From NCBI RefSeq assembly GCF_015191005.1, contig NZ_CP040442.1, positions 2,232,001 through 2,296,000 of the forward strand: 64,000 bases of DNA, in the 5' to 3' direction. The notes under the pieces were generated by a model. It was not told the DNA's origin, made no database searches, and worked only from the letters and a program-made list of their open reading frames with translations. A program made the translations under genes and the position numbers. The DNA comes from Kaistella flava (ex Peng et al. 2021) (GTDB lineage Bacteria > Bacteroidota > Bacteroidia > Flavobacteriales > Weeksellaceae). Positions 55,352 to 64,000 of the stretch are shown here, piece after piece (position 1 is the stretch's first letter; every line of letters starts with the position of its first letter).

Positions 55352-55380
55352 AAAAGTCACTCCTTTCGAAGTGACTTAAC
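55352..55380 (-). terminator. Terminator, minus strand
   Basis: AAGTCACTCC...AGTGACTT stem (55357-55379) followed on the minus strand by TTTTTTT. It ends the minus-strand surface-protein region and stands between convergent units; for the plus-strand cassette the T run is missing. Confidence 0.7.
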
Positions 55381-55397
55381 TATTTAATTATAAGTTT

Positions 55398-55505
55398 TCA
55401 CGCTTTCCAGAACGACCATTTTGCGCCATTGAAAACAGCGAGTCTTTTCGCACCAGCTTTATTAATGTAAACCATCATTTCCGCGGGAAGGTCATCTAAT
55501 TTTGC
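55398..55505 (-). pseudogene. Eroded 3' fragment of a small surface-protein gene
   Basis: Minus-strand reading: EMMVYINKAGAKRLAVFNGA then KWSFWKA-stop, preceded by a stop codon. It matches the C-terminus of the protein at 61048-61605 (PSPGMMVYVNKLGAKRLAVF...WSFWKP) and the middle of 57158-58276. Only ~35 codons remain. Confidence 0.8.
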
Positions 55506-55573
55506 ACTTCATAAAAATTGAAGGATGTTTAAAATAATATAATAATTTATGATTTTTTTTAAACTGGTTTTGT

Positions 55574-56980
55574 TTACTCTTGCGTATCACCCAATAGAAA
55601 AGAATCTGCCCAAGCATCGATCTGCTTTGCGGATATCGGCTTCAAAATAATCTTTCGCTTAGAATCTAACAAATACATCGTTGGTGTTGCAAACACATAA
55701 TAATCCTTAACCGTTTTACCTTCCCACTTTTGGAAATCACAAGTTGAAATAAAAGGGAATTATTTGGCAAAGCCCTCATATTGAAGCTTATTTTCATCAA
55801 GAGAAACAAACACTACTTCAATACTCTTTTGCTTCCATTTACTGTAAAACTCTGCTATTTCAGGAAGCTCTTCTGTGCATTTGGGACACCAACCTGCGCC
55901 AAACACAACAACGGTATATTTACTTTTAATATCCGATAATTTTTTGGGACTATTTTTCGGTTCATAACCAGGAGCTAAAATATCTCCTTTAAATAAAATA
56001 TCAGGAGCAGTATTTCCGTTTTTCATGGTATGGTACATTTCCAGTTTCTGAGCCAGATTTTTATCTACAGTGAAAGCGGAGCCATTTAACACTTTTAAAG
56101 CTAAGTATTCTGAAGCTTGAAACAAGCTTTGTCTTTCGAGTAGATCGAAGAGGTAAGTTGTGACCTCATTTAATTTCGCATTATCATTAGAAGCATTCTT
56201 ATATAGTACATCAATGGACGTTTTCATTTCCACCACTATACCATACAATGGTTTGCCGCTATTTTCTAAAAGCCAAAAATGATTATCAATAGCATCTTTA
56301 AATAAGCCACTTTTATAAAGTCGTGCATCTGCATAGTCCAATTTACGAAAAGCAGCGAGTGTTGAAGGGATTTCTTCCGGACGATATTGAGCAACTAGCG
56401 AAACCGAACTTACCAATTTCCGGATAGGTAAAAACCAACTTACGTAACTGTTTTTTGGCAGACTAGCTAGATAGGACGTATCTTCATCTTGAATTCTTTG
56501 TCTTTCTTTTTGAATGGATTGATGTAGAGATTGCTGTTTTGCAAACAATATGTCTGTCGCATACATTTTTTCTAAATAAATCCATGCACTCAACGCCTGT
56601 TCTCTTTTGCGATGCTCCGCTGTATACTGTTCAAACCACTTATTCTCTTGCCCTTTTAGTATCTTGATCGATTCAGTATCACTCAGGGTCTCTCCTTTTA
56701 TTTCAAAATTTTCACCACTTAAAATTACAAAAAGTGGTTTGTTGTCTGCGGCAATTAAATATCCGATACCTCTATCAGATTTTGAATAACTGATATTAAA
56801 GTTTCCTTGATCATCCAATTTTGTATTGCTAATAGGATAGGTTGTCAGACCATTAAAACCTTCAAGTTTCACTTCCTGATTCGCAAGCTGGGCTAGATTA
56901 CCAGAGATAACCTGTCCAAAAAAAATTCCATATAAAAGAAATACCAAAACGACCACAAGTAATTTTCTTGTCATTTTCAA
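55574..56980 (-). pseudogene. TlpA-like thioredoxin lipid/exported protein with internal stop codon
   Basis: From 56980 the frame encodes a signal (MKMTRKLLVVVLVFLLYGIFFGQ), a DUF4369-like beta domain (about 25-120), a helical middle, and a TlpA domain with FGAGWCPKCTEELPEIAEFY. It stops at 55760-55762 (TAA) after YEGFAK, but the same frame continues with FPFISTCDFQKWEGKTVKDY and YVFATPTMYLLDSKRKIILK to a normal stop at 55574. So a single nonsense codon (likely GAA to TAA) removes the last 62 residues including the cis-Pro loop. Could also be a sequencing error. Confidence 0.85.
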
Positions 56981-57079
56981 AATTATTTAATATTAAAGAA
57001 GATGAATATATTCAGCCTTATTTATTTTTCTAAAAGTATCATTATTAATAAATCGAGCTGTTCACAAAATACAAAAAAA

Positions 57080-57104
57080 ACTACCACCCAAAAATGGATG
57101 GCAG
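57080..57104 (-). terminator. Terminator of the FISUMP-domain gene
   Basis: ACCACCCA and TGGATGGC pair with G-T allowance; on the minus strand TTTTTTTT follows the stem. Confidence 0.55.
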
Positions 57105-57157
57105 CATGAACTTACAAAAACCCGTTCATTTTTTAGTTAGTGATAAACTTTGAATCA

Positions 57158-58276
57158 TCAATCCTTAATACAACGAATGGATAATCCATCTGCCCGGTGG
57201 GTCGTAGTATTAGTGGTTGTTGACATGTTTAACCCTACATATCGGGCACTTCCACTTGCAACTGAACTAGTCCAATAATACCCATATGAGCCAACATTTG
57301 TAAGTATACCAACATTGTTACCGTTAGACTTCCGGTAGCCTGCCATTGGTAATTTTAGAGGTGAAGCTAAAGCTCCTGCTGCATCATTGGAGATCCAACT
57401 TTGCCTCTCGTTTTCAAGCTCTGCGATTGTTGGTAAACGAAAACCAATTGGACAAGGATTATTGATACCACTAACCCCTTGCCATAAATTATCATTTTTC
57501 GGTGAACGCCAATCAGAAGGTGGGATACTGACGATAAAACTACCACTTTCAGAGGTATCGGCGCTGCTTAAAGTAGTGGTAGCAGCAGAAGTTCTTAACT
57601 GGTGTCCATCTGCTCCTCTCCCCCATTGGTATAAATCACCATAAGAAGCAGCATCATTAGAAGCGGTAGCTACCTGAGTAGCACCTAAGTTTCTGTCCAT
57701 CCAGATTTTGCCGGTTTTGAGTGAAGTGACAACGGGAATCGTCTTCCAGAAGGACCATCTGTCACCATTGAAAACAGCGAGTCTTTTAGCACCTGCTCTG
57801 TCAACATAAACCATCATCCCCGGCGAAGGACTTGGGATATCTTGAACATCTGCCACAATTGGCAATACCATCGCTTTGGTTGTTGATTCTAAAACCAAAA
57901 CTCCATCTGCAGAACTTGACTGCGCTCCTATAACCGCTTTGGAATTAGTTTCTGTAACTCCGGTTGGCTGCGTGGCTAAAACACCAGATATATCTGCGTT
58001 TTGTCCACTTAGATCTTTCCAAATAGTTCCGTCAAAAAACTTCATTCTTGCAGCTGTAACTGTGCTGGCATCCAATAATATGGTTCCTCCTGTTGAGCTA
58101 ACCGGCAACGGCAAAGTTCTAACATAAGGGACAATTATTCCTTTGTTGTGTTTGGCGGCAAATTCTAACAATACCGAGGTTTTATTGGTTGCTGTTCCCA
58201 CAGCATCACCGATAATCACCTGTGCATTAACACCAGCAATTGCGGTTAATAATATAATTGCGAATATACTTTTCAT
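57158..58276 (-). CDS. Surface protein: small-module domain plus FISUMP domain
   Basis: 372 aa with signal MKSIFAIILLTAIAGVNAQ. Residues ~18-190 correspond to the whole of the 61048-61605 protein (VIIGDAVGTATNKTSVLLEF, GIIVPYVRTLP, DGVLVLESTTKAMVLPIV, SPSPGMMVYVDRAGAKRLAV). The C-terminal ~175 residues are an FISUMP (Fibrobacter major paralogous) domain: GKIWMDRNLGA, YQWGRGADGHQ, NPCPIGFRLPTIAELE, YYWTSSVASGSARY, SIRCIKD. Probably exposed at the surface. It lies 78 bp downstream of the 58355-59830 gene. Confidence 0.8.
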   Translation of the reverse strand: MKSIFAIILLTAIAGVNAQVIIGDAVGTATNKTSVLLEFAAKHNKGIIVPYVRTLPLPVSSTGGTILLDASTVTAARMKFFDGTIWKDLSGQNADISGVLATQPTGVTETNSKAVIGAQSSSADGVLVLESTTKAMVLPIVADVQDIPSPSPGMMVYVDRAGAKRLAVFNGDRWSFWKTIPVVTSLKTGKIWMDRNLGATQVATASNDAASYGDLYQWGRGADGHQLRTSAATTTLSSADTSESGSFIVSIPPSDWRSPKNDNLWQGVSGINNPCPIGFRLPTIAELENERQSWISNDAAGALASPLKLPMAGYRKSNGNNVGILTNVGSYGYYWTSSVASGSARYVGLNMSTTTNTTTHRADGLSIRCIKD

Positions 58277-58354
58277 TGTTTTTATAATTTTAAAATTTAA
58301 AGGAGAGAAACAGAAAACATAAATCTATTAAGTGCTTTCTTCATCATATTTGTT

Positions 58355-59830
58355 TTATTTACAAGTCGCCGTATTAAAACAACTCCATACCCCATCTGCA
58401 AAAAGCTTCAAACATTTTGAATCAGTATCAAAAACCATCATTCCTTCCTGTGGAAGAACAATCGCATTAATTTGCGTGGTCGTCATTCTTGTAATTACGA
58501 ATCCTTTGGTATCGGACTCCAAAACCGTATAAGCAGATTTTCTAATCATTGGCCAATTCCCATTGTCTGCACCGGCTCTTTGTAGCAAAGTTACTCCATG
58601 GTTAGAATCTATTCCAGGAGCTGTATTTGGAAGTTCATAACAAACCGAAGTACAGTCCGTATCTGTTGCTAAGTTGTTTGACATATTGGTTTCTACATTA
58701 TCAACAGATGCTTTAACTGATGCTGTATTTACTAAGTTTCCCGTAAAATCTACCGGTACTAACATTGTAATGGTATAAGTAATGGTACCGTCTTTTTGAA
58801 CATTGACCACATCATTAATTGCTCCCGTTTTTGTACCCACTACAGAAGTATCACTACCAGAAGATGCTACGGCAGTGTAAGAAACATTCGCTGCAGGAAT
58901 TCCTGTAGGTACCAAATCGGTAACAACTGCATTTATAGCAGTAAAAGGACCGGCATTAGATACCGTTACAGTGTAAGTATTGGTTGTATTAGGAACGTAT
59001 TCTGTTTTACCATCTGTTTTAGTGATGGCTAAATCAACTCCAAATAGTATAGGTGCCGTTGAGCAGTGAGCACCGTCATTACCTATAGTAGCAATAGACT
59101 TGGAAACAACAGTAGCAGCACCCGTGGTTTTGTTAAAACTATAAAAATCATCGTCAGAATTTCTATTACCGTAAACTGCACCCGTAATTCCATCTGCGTA
59201 CATTGCACCATAATCTCCACCGTGATTAGTATCCCCTATAATGGTAACATTCCCTAACGTTACTGCCCTAAGATCAATTTTATATAATTTATTGGTAATT
59301 TCATCTACCCCATATAGGAATTGATCTTTACTATAAGCAAAATCTGCCGTCTTTATTTGGTGGCTCAAGTGAATCAAAGTGGCTGTTTTTGTAGTAATGT
59401 TGATTTTATAAAGATCTTGTCCGCCCGCTGATGTATTTGCTTTTACATAATAATTTCCATTAAAATCAATATCGCCACTTATATAATCTCCTGCTGGCAA
59501 ACCAGTAACTGTCCCAAGATCATAAATGGCAAAATTTACATCGACTTTATATAAGTGATTATCTCCAATATTAAGTGCGTAAATAAAATTATCGATCGGG
59601 TTAAAACCCATCCCATTTAATTTAATAGTGGTTGCTGTGGTTGCACCTATTTTAGTTATTGTTAAGGGATTGGTAGCATTGTCTAAAGTATAAAGACTTG
59701 TACCACCACCGCTAGGATACTGTGTTAAATACATATCTTTCGGACAAGCAGGAAATGCAATTTGTGCTATAGAGAATACGCTCATTCCTAAAGCAATCGC
59801 AGTTAAACATTTAAAATAAAATTTCTTCAT
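58355..59830 (-). CDS. Large surface protein with DUF11 and conserved C-terminal domain
   Basis: 491 aa, signal peptide at 1-22 (MKKFYFKCLTAIALGMSVFS). Residues ~25-265 are a propeller-like repeat region (SLYTLDNATNPLTI, FNPIDNFIYAL, ...LYKIDL). A DUF11 repeat follows (about 270-385, DLAITKTDGKTEYVPNTTNT), then a ~95-residue C-terminal domain, GVTLLQRAGADNGNWPMIRK and FVITRMTTTQINAIVLPQEG, ending MVFDTDSKCLKLFADGVWSC. That domain is near-identical to the end of 61683-64000. May be a type IX cargo, though the usual CTD signature is not plain. Confidence 0.8.
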   Translation of the reverse strand: MKKFYFKCLTAIALGMSVFSIAQIAFPACPKDMYLTQYPSGGGTSLYTLDNATNPLTITKIGATTATTIKLNGMGFNPIDNFIYALNIGDNHLYKVDVNFAIYDLGTVTGLPAGDYISGDIDFNGNYYVKANTSAGGQDLYKINITTKTATLIHLSHQIKTADFAYSKDQFLYGVDEITNKLYKIDLRAVTLGNVTIIGDTNHGGDYGAMYADGITGAVYGNRNSDDDFYSFNKTTGAATVVSKSIATIGNDGAHCSTAPILFGVDLAITKTDGKTEYVPNTTNTYTVTVSNAGPFTAINAVVTDLVPTGIPAANVSYTAVASSGSDTSVVGTKTGAINDVVNVQKDGTITYTITMLVPVDFTGNLVNTASVKASVDNVETNMSNNLATDTDCTSVCYELPNTAPGIDSNHGVTLLQRAGADNGNWPMIRKSAYTVLESDTKGFVITRMTTTQINAIVLPQEGMMVFDTDSKCLKLFADGVWSCFNTATCK

Positions 59831-60155
59831 TACTATTTTCGTTTTTGTTATTTATTCTCATTAAAGTTTATGCTTACTTTAATGGATTTTCGATTAAGGA
59901 TAAGGTTCTCCACTATTATAGAAGGTTATGAAGTTATTGATTTAAGAAACCACATAACTTCAATTTTCTTTTATATAGAAAATATCTCCGGGAGCATTTT
60001 GTAATCTTCTCTTAAAAAATTTAGTGGATTATTTTTGATAAAAATGGTTATTAGAGAAAGTCTATTTATTAACCATAGCTCAAAAACTTGGAATGTACGT
60101 TTTCATAAAATCATCTTTAATGATAGACTTTACCAAAAAAGATTTAAAAACGTAA
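59831..60155. other. Gap between surface genes
   Basis: No coding frame supported. A short inverted repeat CGGTAAATTACGATAATTACCG lies just inside the 3' end of the neighbouring gene (about 60183-60204) and could terminate its transcript. Confidence 0.4.
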
Positions 60156-60767
60156 TTAAGAAAAAAGGGGCGGTGCACGTAACGGTAAATTACGATAATT
60201 ACCGAACTGGAAATATGAAAGTGAGATAAAGAATTTCTTACTTTGAGACTCGCTTTGATCAATTAGAGGAAGTATAGCAATCCATATTTTTTCACCAAAA
60301 ACTTTAAAAGAAGTAGTGTCTAAAATAGAGCATGCAAAAAGTACTTTAGTGGCTGACCGAAGAACCATATCACTTTCGGCCGGATTTGCAAAAAACTTGT
60401 ATTGGATATTGGAGTTTATTTTATCCTCTAACTTTTTAAGTTCTTGATCTTTTTCTTTTTTCTTTGCAGTGACTTGCTCCGCTACAACATTGGTTTTAAT
60501 ATGCTTAGACCCCTGAATATTGTTTTCTGTGGAAAGATTAACAATTTTCACATTGGAAATATTGGCATGGCCATAAATTACTGCATTCCCAGAAACATAG
60601 ATCATTCCTACTTCTTGATCAGTAGCAAAATCTTCTTCAAATGCAGAAGCACATAAAAATTGTGGAGTAAACAGGAAACCTAAAAAAACGATGATATAAA
60701 ATTGAATGAATCTTTTGCAAGAAGAATTATATCTTTCGGTTAAGGTAAAGAATAGATTTTTTTTCAA
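60156..60767 (-). CDS. Unknown exported protein (TTG start)
   Basis: 203 aa. The likely start is TTG at 60767 (reads MKKNLFFTLTERYNSSCKRF as initiated), because no ATG precedes the hydrophobic segment FIQFYIIVFLGFLFTPQFLC. The mature part has GMIYVSGNAVIYGHANISNV, a charged coiled-coil-like stretch (AKKKEKDQELKKLEDKIN) and a basic C-terminus. No family is recognised. It lies between the two surface-protein modules and its leader contains a six-unit TG dinucleotide run (60773-60784). Confidence 0.55.
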   Translation of the reverse strand: MKKNLFFTLTERYNSSCKRFIQFYIIVFLGFLFTPQFLCASAFEEDFATDQEVGMIYVSGNAVIYGHANISNVKIVNLSTENNIQGSKHIKTNVVAEQVTAKKKEKDQELKKLEDKINSNIQYKFFANPAESDMVLRSATKVLFACSILDTTSFKVFGEKIWIAILPLIDQSESQSKKFFISLSYFQFGNYRNLPLRAPPLFS

Positions 60768-60772
60768 ATATT

Positions 60773-60784
60773 TGTGTGTGTGTG
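60773..60784. repeat. (TG)6 dinucleotide tract
   Basis: Six TG units 6 bp upstream of the TTG start of the 60156-60767 gene. The rest of the gap to 61047 is AT-rich without a gene. Confidence 0.8.
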
Positions 60785-60957
60785 TTTTTAAACCTTCCTT
60801 ATCGGAAAAATTAAAATAAAGCGTAAAAATACATTAATTATCACAATATGAAGCTCTTCTTGAATAATCTTTTTAACATTTATTAATGTAATTAACATAG
60901 AATTCACAACCATCACAATGAATAGAATACATTTACATCGTTACTATCATTTACAAA

Positions 60958-60988
60958 AAGCCGTTTCCTCTTGGGAAACGGCTTCAAT
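60958..60988 (-). terminator. Terminator of the 61048-61605 gene
   Basis: AAGCCGTTTCC and GGAAACGGCTT pair around TCTTG; T residues follow on the minus strand. Confidence 0.85.
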
Positions 60989-61047
60989 ATAATGTCGAGG
61001 ACGAATTATTTCAATCTTAATTCAGCAATAACTTCTTCTAATTTTTT

Positions 61048-61605
61048 TTACGGTTTCCAAAAAGACCATTTCGCGCCATTGAAAACAGCGAGTCTTTTTG
61101 CACCAAGTTTATTTACATAAACCATCATCCCGGGGGAAGGACTCGGAATATTATTTACATCAGAAACTATCGGTAAAACCATTGCTTTTGTTGTGGACTC
61201 TAAAACCAAGACGCCATCCACAGTTGTCGACTGAGCCCCAATAATAGCTTGAGCTGTTGCAACTTCCGGAGCGGCTGCGATTGTAGGCTGAGCAGACATG
61301 AAATCTGTAGGAGTTGTTAAGTTCGCATCCTGTCCACTTAAATCTTGCCAAGTGGTTCCGTTATAAAATCTAACTCTTGCTTTTGTAGCATCAGTTGCAT
61401 CCAGTACTATTGCACCTCCTACGAGTGCCAGTCCAGCAGGAAGCGTTCTTACATAAGGTAATATTATACCTTTGTTCTGTCCTTTAGCAAACTCTAATAA
61501 TACAGAGGTTTTTGTACCCGCAGTTCCAAGATCATCGCCAATAATGACTTGTGCATTTACAAAACTCACTCCCACTAACAATATTGTTATGAATATATTT
61601 TTCAT
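61048..61605 (-). CDS. Small surface-associated protein (module partner)
   Basis: 185 aa with signal MKNIFITILLVGVSFVNAQ. Shares the full length with the N-terminal half of 57158-58276 (VIIGDDLGTAGTKTSVLLEF ... PSPGMMVYVNKLGAKRLAVF ... WSFWKP). The GMMVYVN...FNGAKWS segment recalls short C-terminal structural motifs of bacterial surface or fibre-like proteins. Located 77 bp downstream of the large 61683 gene with a hairpin between. Function not known. Confidence 0.75.
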   Translation of the reverse strand: MKNIFITILLVGVSFVNAQVIIGDDLGTAGTKTSVLLEFAKGQNKGIILPYVRTLPAGLALVGGAIVLDATDATKARVRFYNGTTWQDLSGQDANLTTPTDFMSAQPTIAAAPEVATAQAIIGAQSTTVDGVLVLESTTKAMVLPIVSDVNNIPSPSPGMMVYVNKLGAKRLAVFNGAKWSFWKP

Positions 61606-61631
61606 TTTATTTTAATTTTAAATTAATAAAC

Positions 61632-61670
61632 TGAAGAAGATATTTGACATCACATACAATATCTTCTTCA
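61632..61670 (-). terminator. Hairpin between the large and small surface genes
   Basis: TGAAGAAGATATT (61632-61644) and its perfect complement (61658-61670). Without a strong T run, it may lower, not block, transcription of the downstream small gene. Confidence 0.6.
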
Positions 61671-61682
61671 GGATTTAATTGG

Positions 61683-64000
61683 TTAAGGACAAGCAGGGGT
61701 ATTGAAACAACTCCAAGCTGTACCATCATATAGTTTTAAGCATTTCAGTGTAGTATCATAAACCATCATTCCTTCTTGCGGAGCTACAATTGCTGTTACC
61801 TGCGCAGTTGTCATTCTGGTAATTACAAATCCTTTCGTGTTTGATTCTAAAACAGTGAGCGCTGATTTCCTAATCATTGGCCAGTTACCATTGTCCGCAC
61901 CTGCTCTCTGCAACAACGTAATGCCGTGTTGAGAATCTGCACCTGTTCCTGTTGCCGGATCATTGTAACATCCACAAACACCTACTGTTATATAAAGAGT
62001 TGTAGTACTTGTACAACCACTTATAGCATTATAGTAACTATAGATAATACTTGCAACACCTGATGCTCCGGTCTTAGTTGTCACCAGACCAGTAGCACTT
62101 ATAGTAATCAAATCTAGAGTATTTGTACTCCAAATACCGTCTGTTTGAGTGTTGACGAATTGGTACGAAGCCGAAGGGTCACTACATAGTAAGGTGTAGG
62201 CGACACCATCTAGTCCAGTAGATATTGGCAGTGCAGGAGGTGTTGGCGCAAATGAAACATCATCAATCGCTATGTCGTTTCCAAGTCCCCCAATTGAATT
62301 ATTTTTCAAAAATATTTCAACTGTTGAAGTAGTTGCTGTAAAATTAAATGTATACTGCCCCCAATTGGTATCGGTAATATCTCCCGTAGTTATAGAATTG
62401 ATTAACACTCCCGATGCATCATTAACTCCCATTGTTACATTTGGCCTAATTGGATTTCCAGGAGATAAATCTGCTACCCAAAAAGCAAATTGATACGAGG
62501 TACCTTCTGCAAGACCAGTAACCGTCTGTCTAAAGAAATCATCTGTTGCGTAAGATGCATTGAAAATAGCATAATACCCATTAGGATCTGGAGGATTAGT
62601 TGTAGGATCCCCCGGTAAAGCTTGATTGGTTGGCGTATGATTTATTAACGCTGGAGTAGTAGTATACCAGTCATTTTTGTTTTTTACAACCGCATAATAA
62701 CCATCCGACACGCCTTCACTTCCTCTATAGTGATAAGAAGTAAATCCTTTAATTGCAGGAGCATAAGCATCCTCTCCAGTTCCAAATGTTAAAAGATAAT
62801 TTGTACCACATGACGCTGGCGTGTTAATAGAATTCAGCAAGGAATTAGAATACACAACATTTACAACTTCGCCGGCAGCCACTTTAATTGTCGAGGTTAA
62901 AGTCGTAACGTCAGAACTACTGTCGCCAGTTGGATCATAGATTTTAATTTCACTATTACTCCATCCAGAACTGGCACTTTCCTTTAAAGTATAGGTTCCT
63001 GCCGGCACAGGAATCATGATTGTATTTCCATCAAAAGTAGTTCGCACCCGTTCATCATCTAACCAAAGGCCTGGGGACGTACTTGTACTAAGAATAGTAC
63101 TTGAAAATATACTATGGTTAATTTGATCTGGATTTACTTTATTGATTGCCCAGCTTTGGTTGCCTGCCCCTGCAGTAATACCACTAAAACTTCTTGAGGT
63201 AGGATTATCTACCCAACTTGAAGTATATTCAAAAATATTAGCACTACTCGCGGCATTATTATAATTCGCATATATAGTCCCATTATTGCTTACCGCTACA
63301 TCACGAAGGCTATCACCAGCTGAACTTGTGCCGGCAGGCGCAGAGATGGTCACAGGTATTGCGCTTGCTGCGCTTCCTCCAGGAAGACGATATACAGCTT
63401 GATTAGCACCCGTTCTAATAAATACAATATCCTGATTCGTAGGATTCACATCAACTCTGTAAACATTGCTAACATTAGTACCAGAGTAAGGTGTCCAACT
63501 AGTTCCAGTTCCTGAATATTTATATAATGTACCATTACTTCCTACCGCTACAATTACTCCACCGGCACCACCAGATGCGACATCTATAATCGTAGCTGGT
63601 TTCCCAATAGAAGTAGCAACATTAGTAACAGCATTATAAGTATATACAGTCCCCGAACTATTACAATATACAGCTGTATTGGCATCAATTCCATCTACTG
63701 ATCTTACATCAGTAACACCGGTGTTTTTCGCAGTCCACTGTGGAGCATTGACAAGTCTGGTGTATAAAACCCCATTAGTAACATGCGTACTTCCAGCTGC
63801 TGAACCATTGTTAATAACTGCCCACAATTGCCCTTCACCCGCTCCATGGCTATTCCCTAAATCAAAAGCATTGAGATTGTCTGGTTTGTCGTTAAGAGTA
63901 AATGTCTTTGAATAACTACTGGGCCCGGTAAGACTAAAAGGAAAATCTAAGGACACCACTTCACTAATTGCTTTTTTGTGCACATAAATATATCCATTTT
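61683..64000 (-). CDS. Large surface protein, N-terminus beyond window
   Basis: At least 771 aa; the frame is open to the window edge (NGYIYVHKKAISEVVSLDFP), so the real start lies outside. Residues ~20-260 have propeller-like repeats (GGVIVAVGSNGTLYKYSGTG, NQDIVFIRTGANQAVYRLPG). A jelly-roll-like, possibly carbohydrate-binding domain follows (about 420-600, DGYYAVVKNKNDWYTTTPAL ... NDIAIDDVSFAP). The last ~95 residues equal the C-terminal domain of 58355-59830 (GITLLQRAGADNGNWPMIRK ... YDGTAWSCFNTPACP). Surface exposure is inferred. Confidence 0.8.
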   Translation of the reverse strand, partial: NGYIYVHKKAISEVVSLDFPFSLTGPSSYSKTFTLNDKPDNLNAFDLGNSHGAGEGQLWAVINNGSAAGSTHVTNGVLYTRLVNAPQWTAKNTGVTDVRSVDGIDANTAVYCNSSGTVYTYNAVTNVATSIGKPATIIDVASGGAGGVIVAVGSNGTLYKYSGTGTSWTPYSGTNVSNVYRVDVNPTNQDIVFIRTGANQAVYRLPGGSAASAIPVTISAPAGTSSAGDSLRDVAVSNNGTIYANYNNAASSANIFEYTSSWVDNPTSRSFSGITAGAGNQSWAINKVNPDQINHSIFSSTILSTSTSPGLWLDDERVRTTFDGNTIMIPVPAGTYTLKESASSGWSNSEIKIYDPTGDSSSDVTTLTSTIKVAAGEVVNVVYSNSLLNSINTPASCGTNYLLTFGTGEDAYAPAIKGFTSYHYRGSEGVSDGYYAVVKNKNDWYTTTPALINHTPTNQALPGDPTTNPPDPNGYYAIFNASYATDDFFRQTVTGLAEGTSYQFAFWVADLSPGNPIRPNVTMGVNDASGVLINSITTGDITDTNWGQYTFNFTATTSTVEIFLKNNSIGGLGNDIAIDDVSFAPTPPALPISTGLDGVAYTLLCSDPSASYQFVNTQTDGIWSTNTLDLITISATGLVTTKTGASGVASIIYSYYNAISGCTSTTTLYITVGVCGCYNDPATGTGADSQHGITLLQRAGADNGNWPMIRKSALTVLESNTKGFVITRMTTAQVTAIVAPQEGMMVYDTTLKCLKLYDGTAWSCFNTPACP

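Noticed and set aside
60035..60229. 64-codon plus-strand frame
   Set aside because: Overlaps the 3' end of the 60156 gene on the other strand and is Lys/Arg-rich without recognisable motif.

Overview
The window looks like chromosomal DNA of a low-GC flavobacterium, most likely Weeksellaceae (Chryseobacterium/Kaistella/Epilithonimonas-like). The basis is gene content: PorP/SprF and a type IX secretion 'plug' protein (DUF5103), a RibBA-like protein, Nfu with a duplicated N domain, and rpoB-rpoC-DUF3467. Several upstream regions also carry the Bacteroidetes promoter pattern TTG-N19-22-TAnnTTTG. The species is inference.

Layout. 1-9.6 kb: cell wall, heme and RNA housekeeping (murI partial, hemW, porP/sprF, a RluD-family synthase, a PASTA protein, yicC, gmk, an SDR, nadA). 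10.2-24.5 kb: folB, lnt, a PIF1/RecD-like helicase, a small lipoprotein, gamma-carbonic-anhydrase-like protein, nfu, hemH, the T9SS plug gene, ribB(A), a luciferase-like monooxygenase, DUF4403 and RDD genes. 24.6-35 kb: tRNA-Cys, DUF389, a glycine-zipper lipoprotein, a polytopic membrane protein, aroC, thioredoxin-fold genes, YkvA, miaA, an MBL hydrolase and a secreted nuclease.

35.2-44.1 kb is an accessory, partly decayed island. It holds an IS256-type element with 8-bp target duplication, a frameshifted lipoprotein gene, three small exported proteins (two of them remote paralogs sharing a C-x-G-x(2,3)-C-like motif), a short lipoprotein, a divergent TPR-TM-AraC regulator broken by a frameshift and by an IS30 insertion, and a DUF427 gene. 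The last ~17 codons of the DUF3467 gene that follows rpoC recur as a remnant at 36.6 kb, so ~7.4 kb of accessory DNA lies between two direct copies of that gene end.

44-53 kb is the rpoB-rpoC-DUF3467 operon (minus strand) with a promoter-like site about 370 nt upstream of rpoB. 53.3-55.3 kb is a tight two-gene radical-SAM DNA modification/repair cassette. 55.4-64 kb is a surface-protein region: a duplicated large-plus-small gene module, an eroded third copy of the small gene, a TlpA-like gene with an internal stop codon, and an unknown exported protein.

Intergenic DNA is unusually rich in short dispersed elements. At least two families have conserved flanks around a variable hairpin (17.4/21.2 kb; 9.8/31.8/43.9 kb). 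Others are a ~70-bp hairpin pair in inverted orientation (9.7/19.9 kb), ACCGCAAAAG-armed inverted repeats, simple tandem repeats, and a perfect 50-bp palindrome inside the IS30 element.
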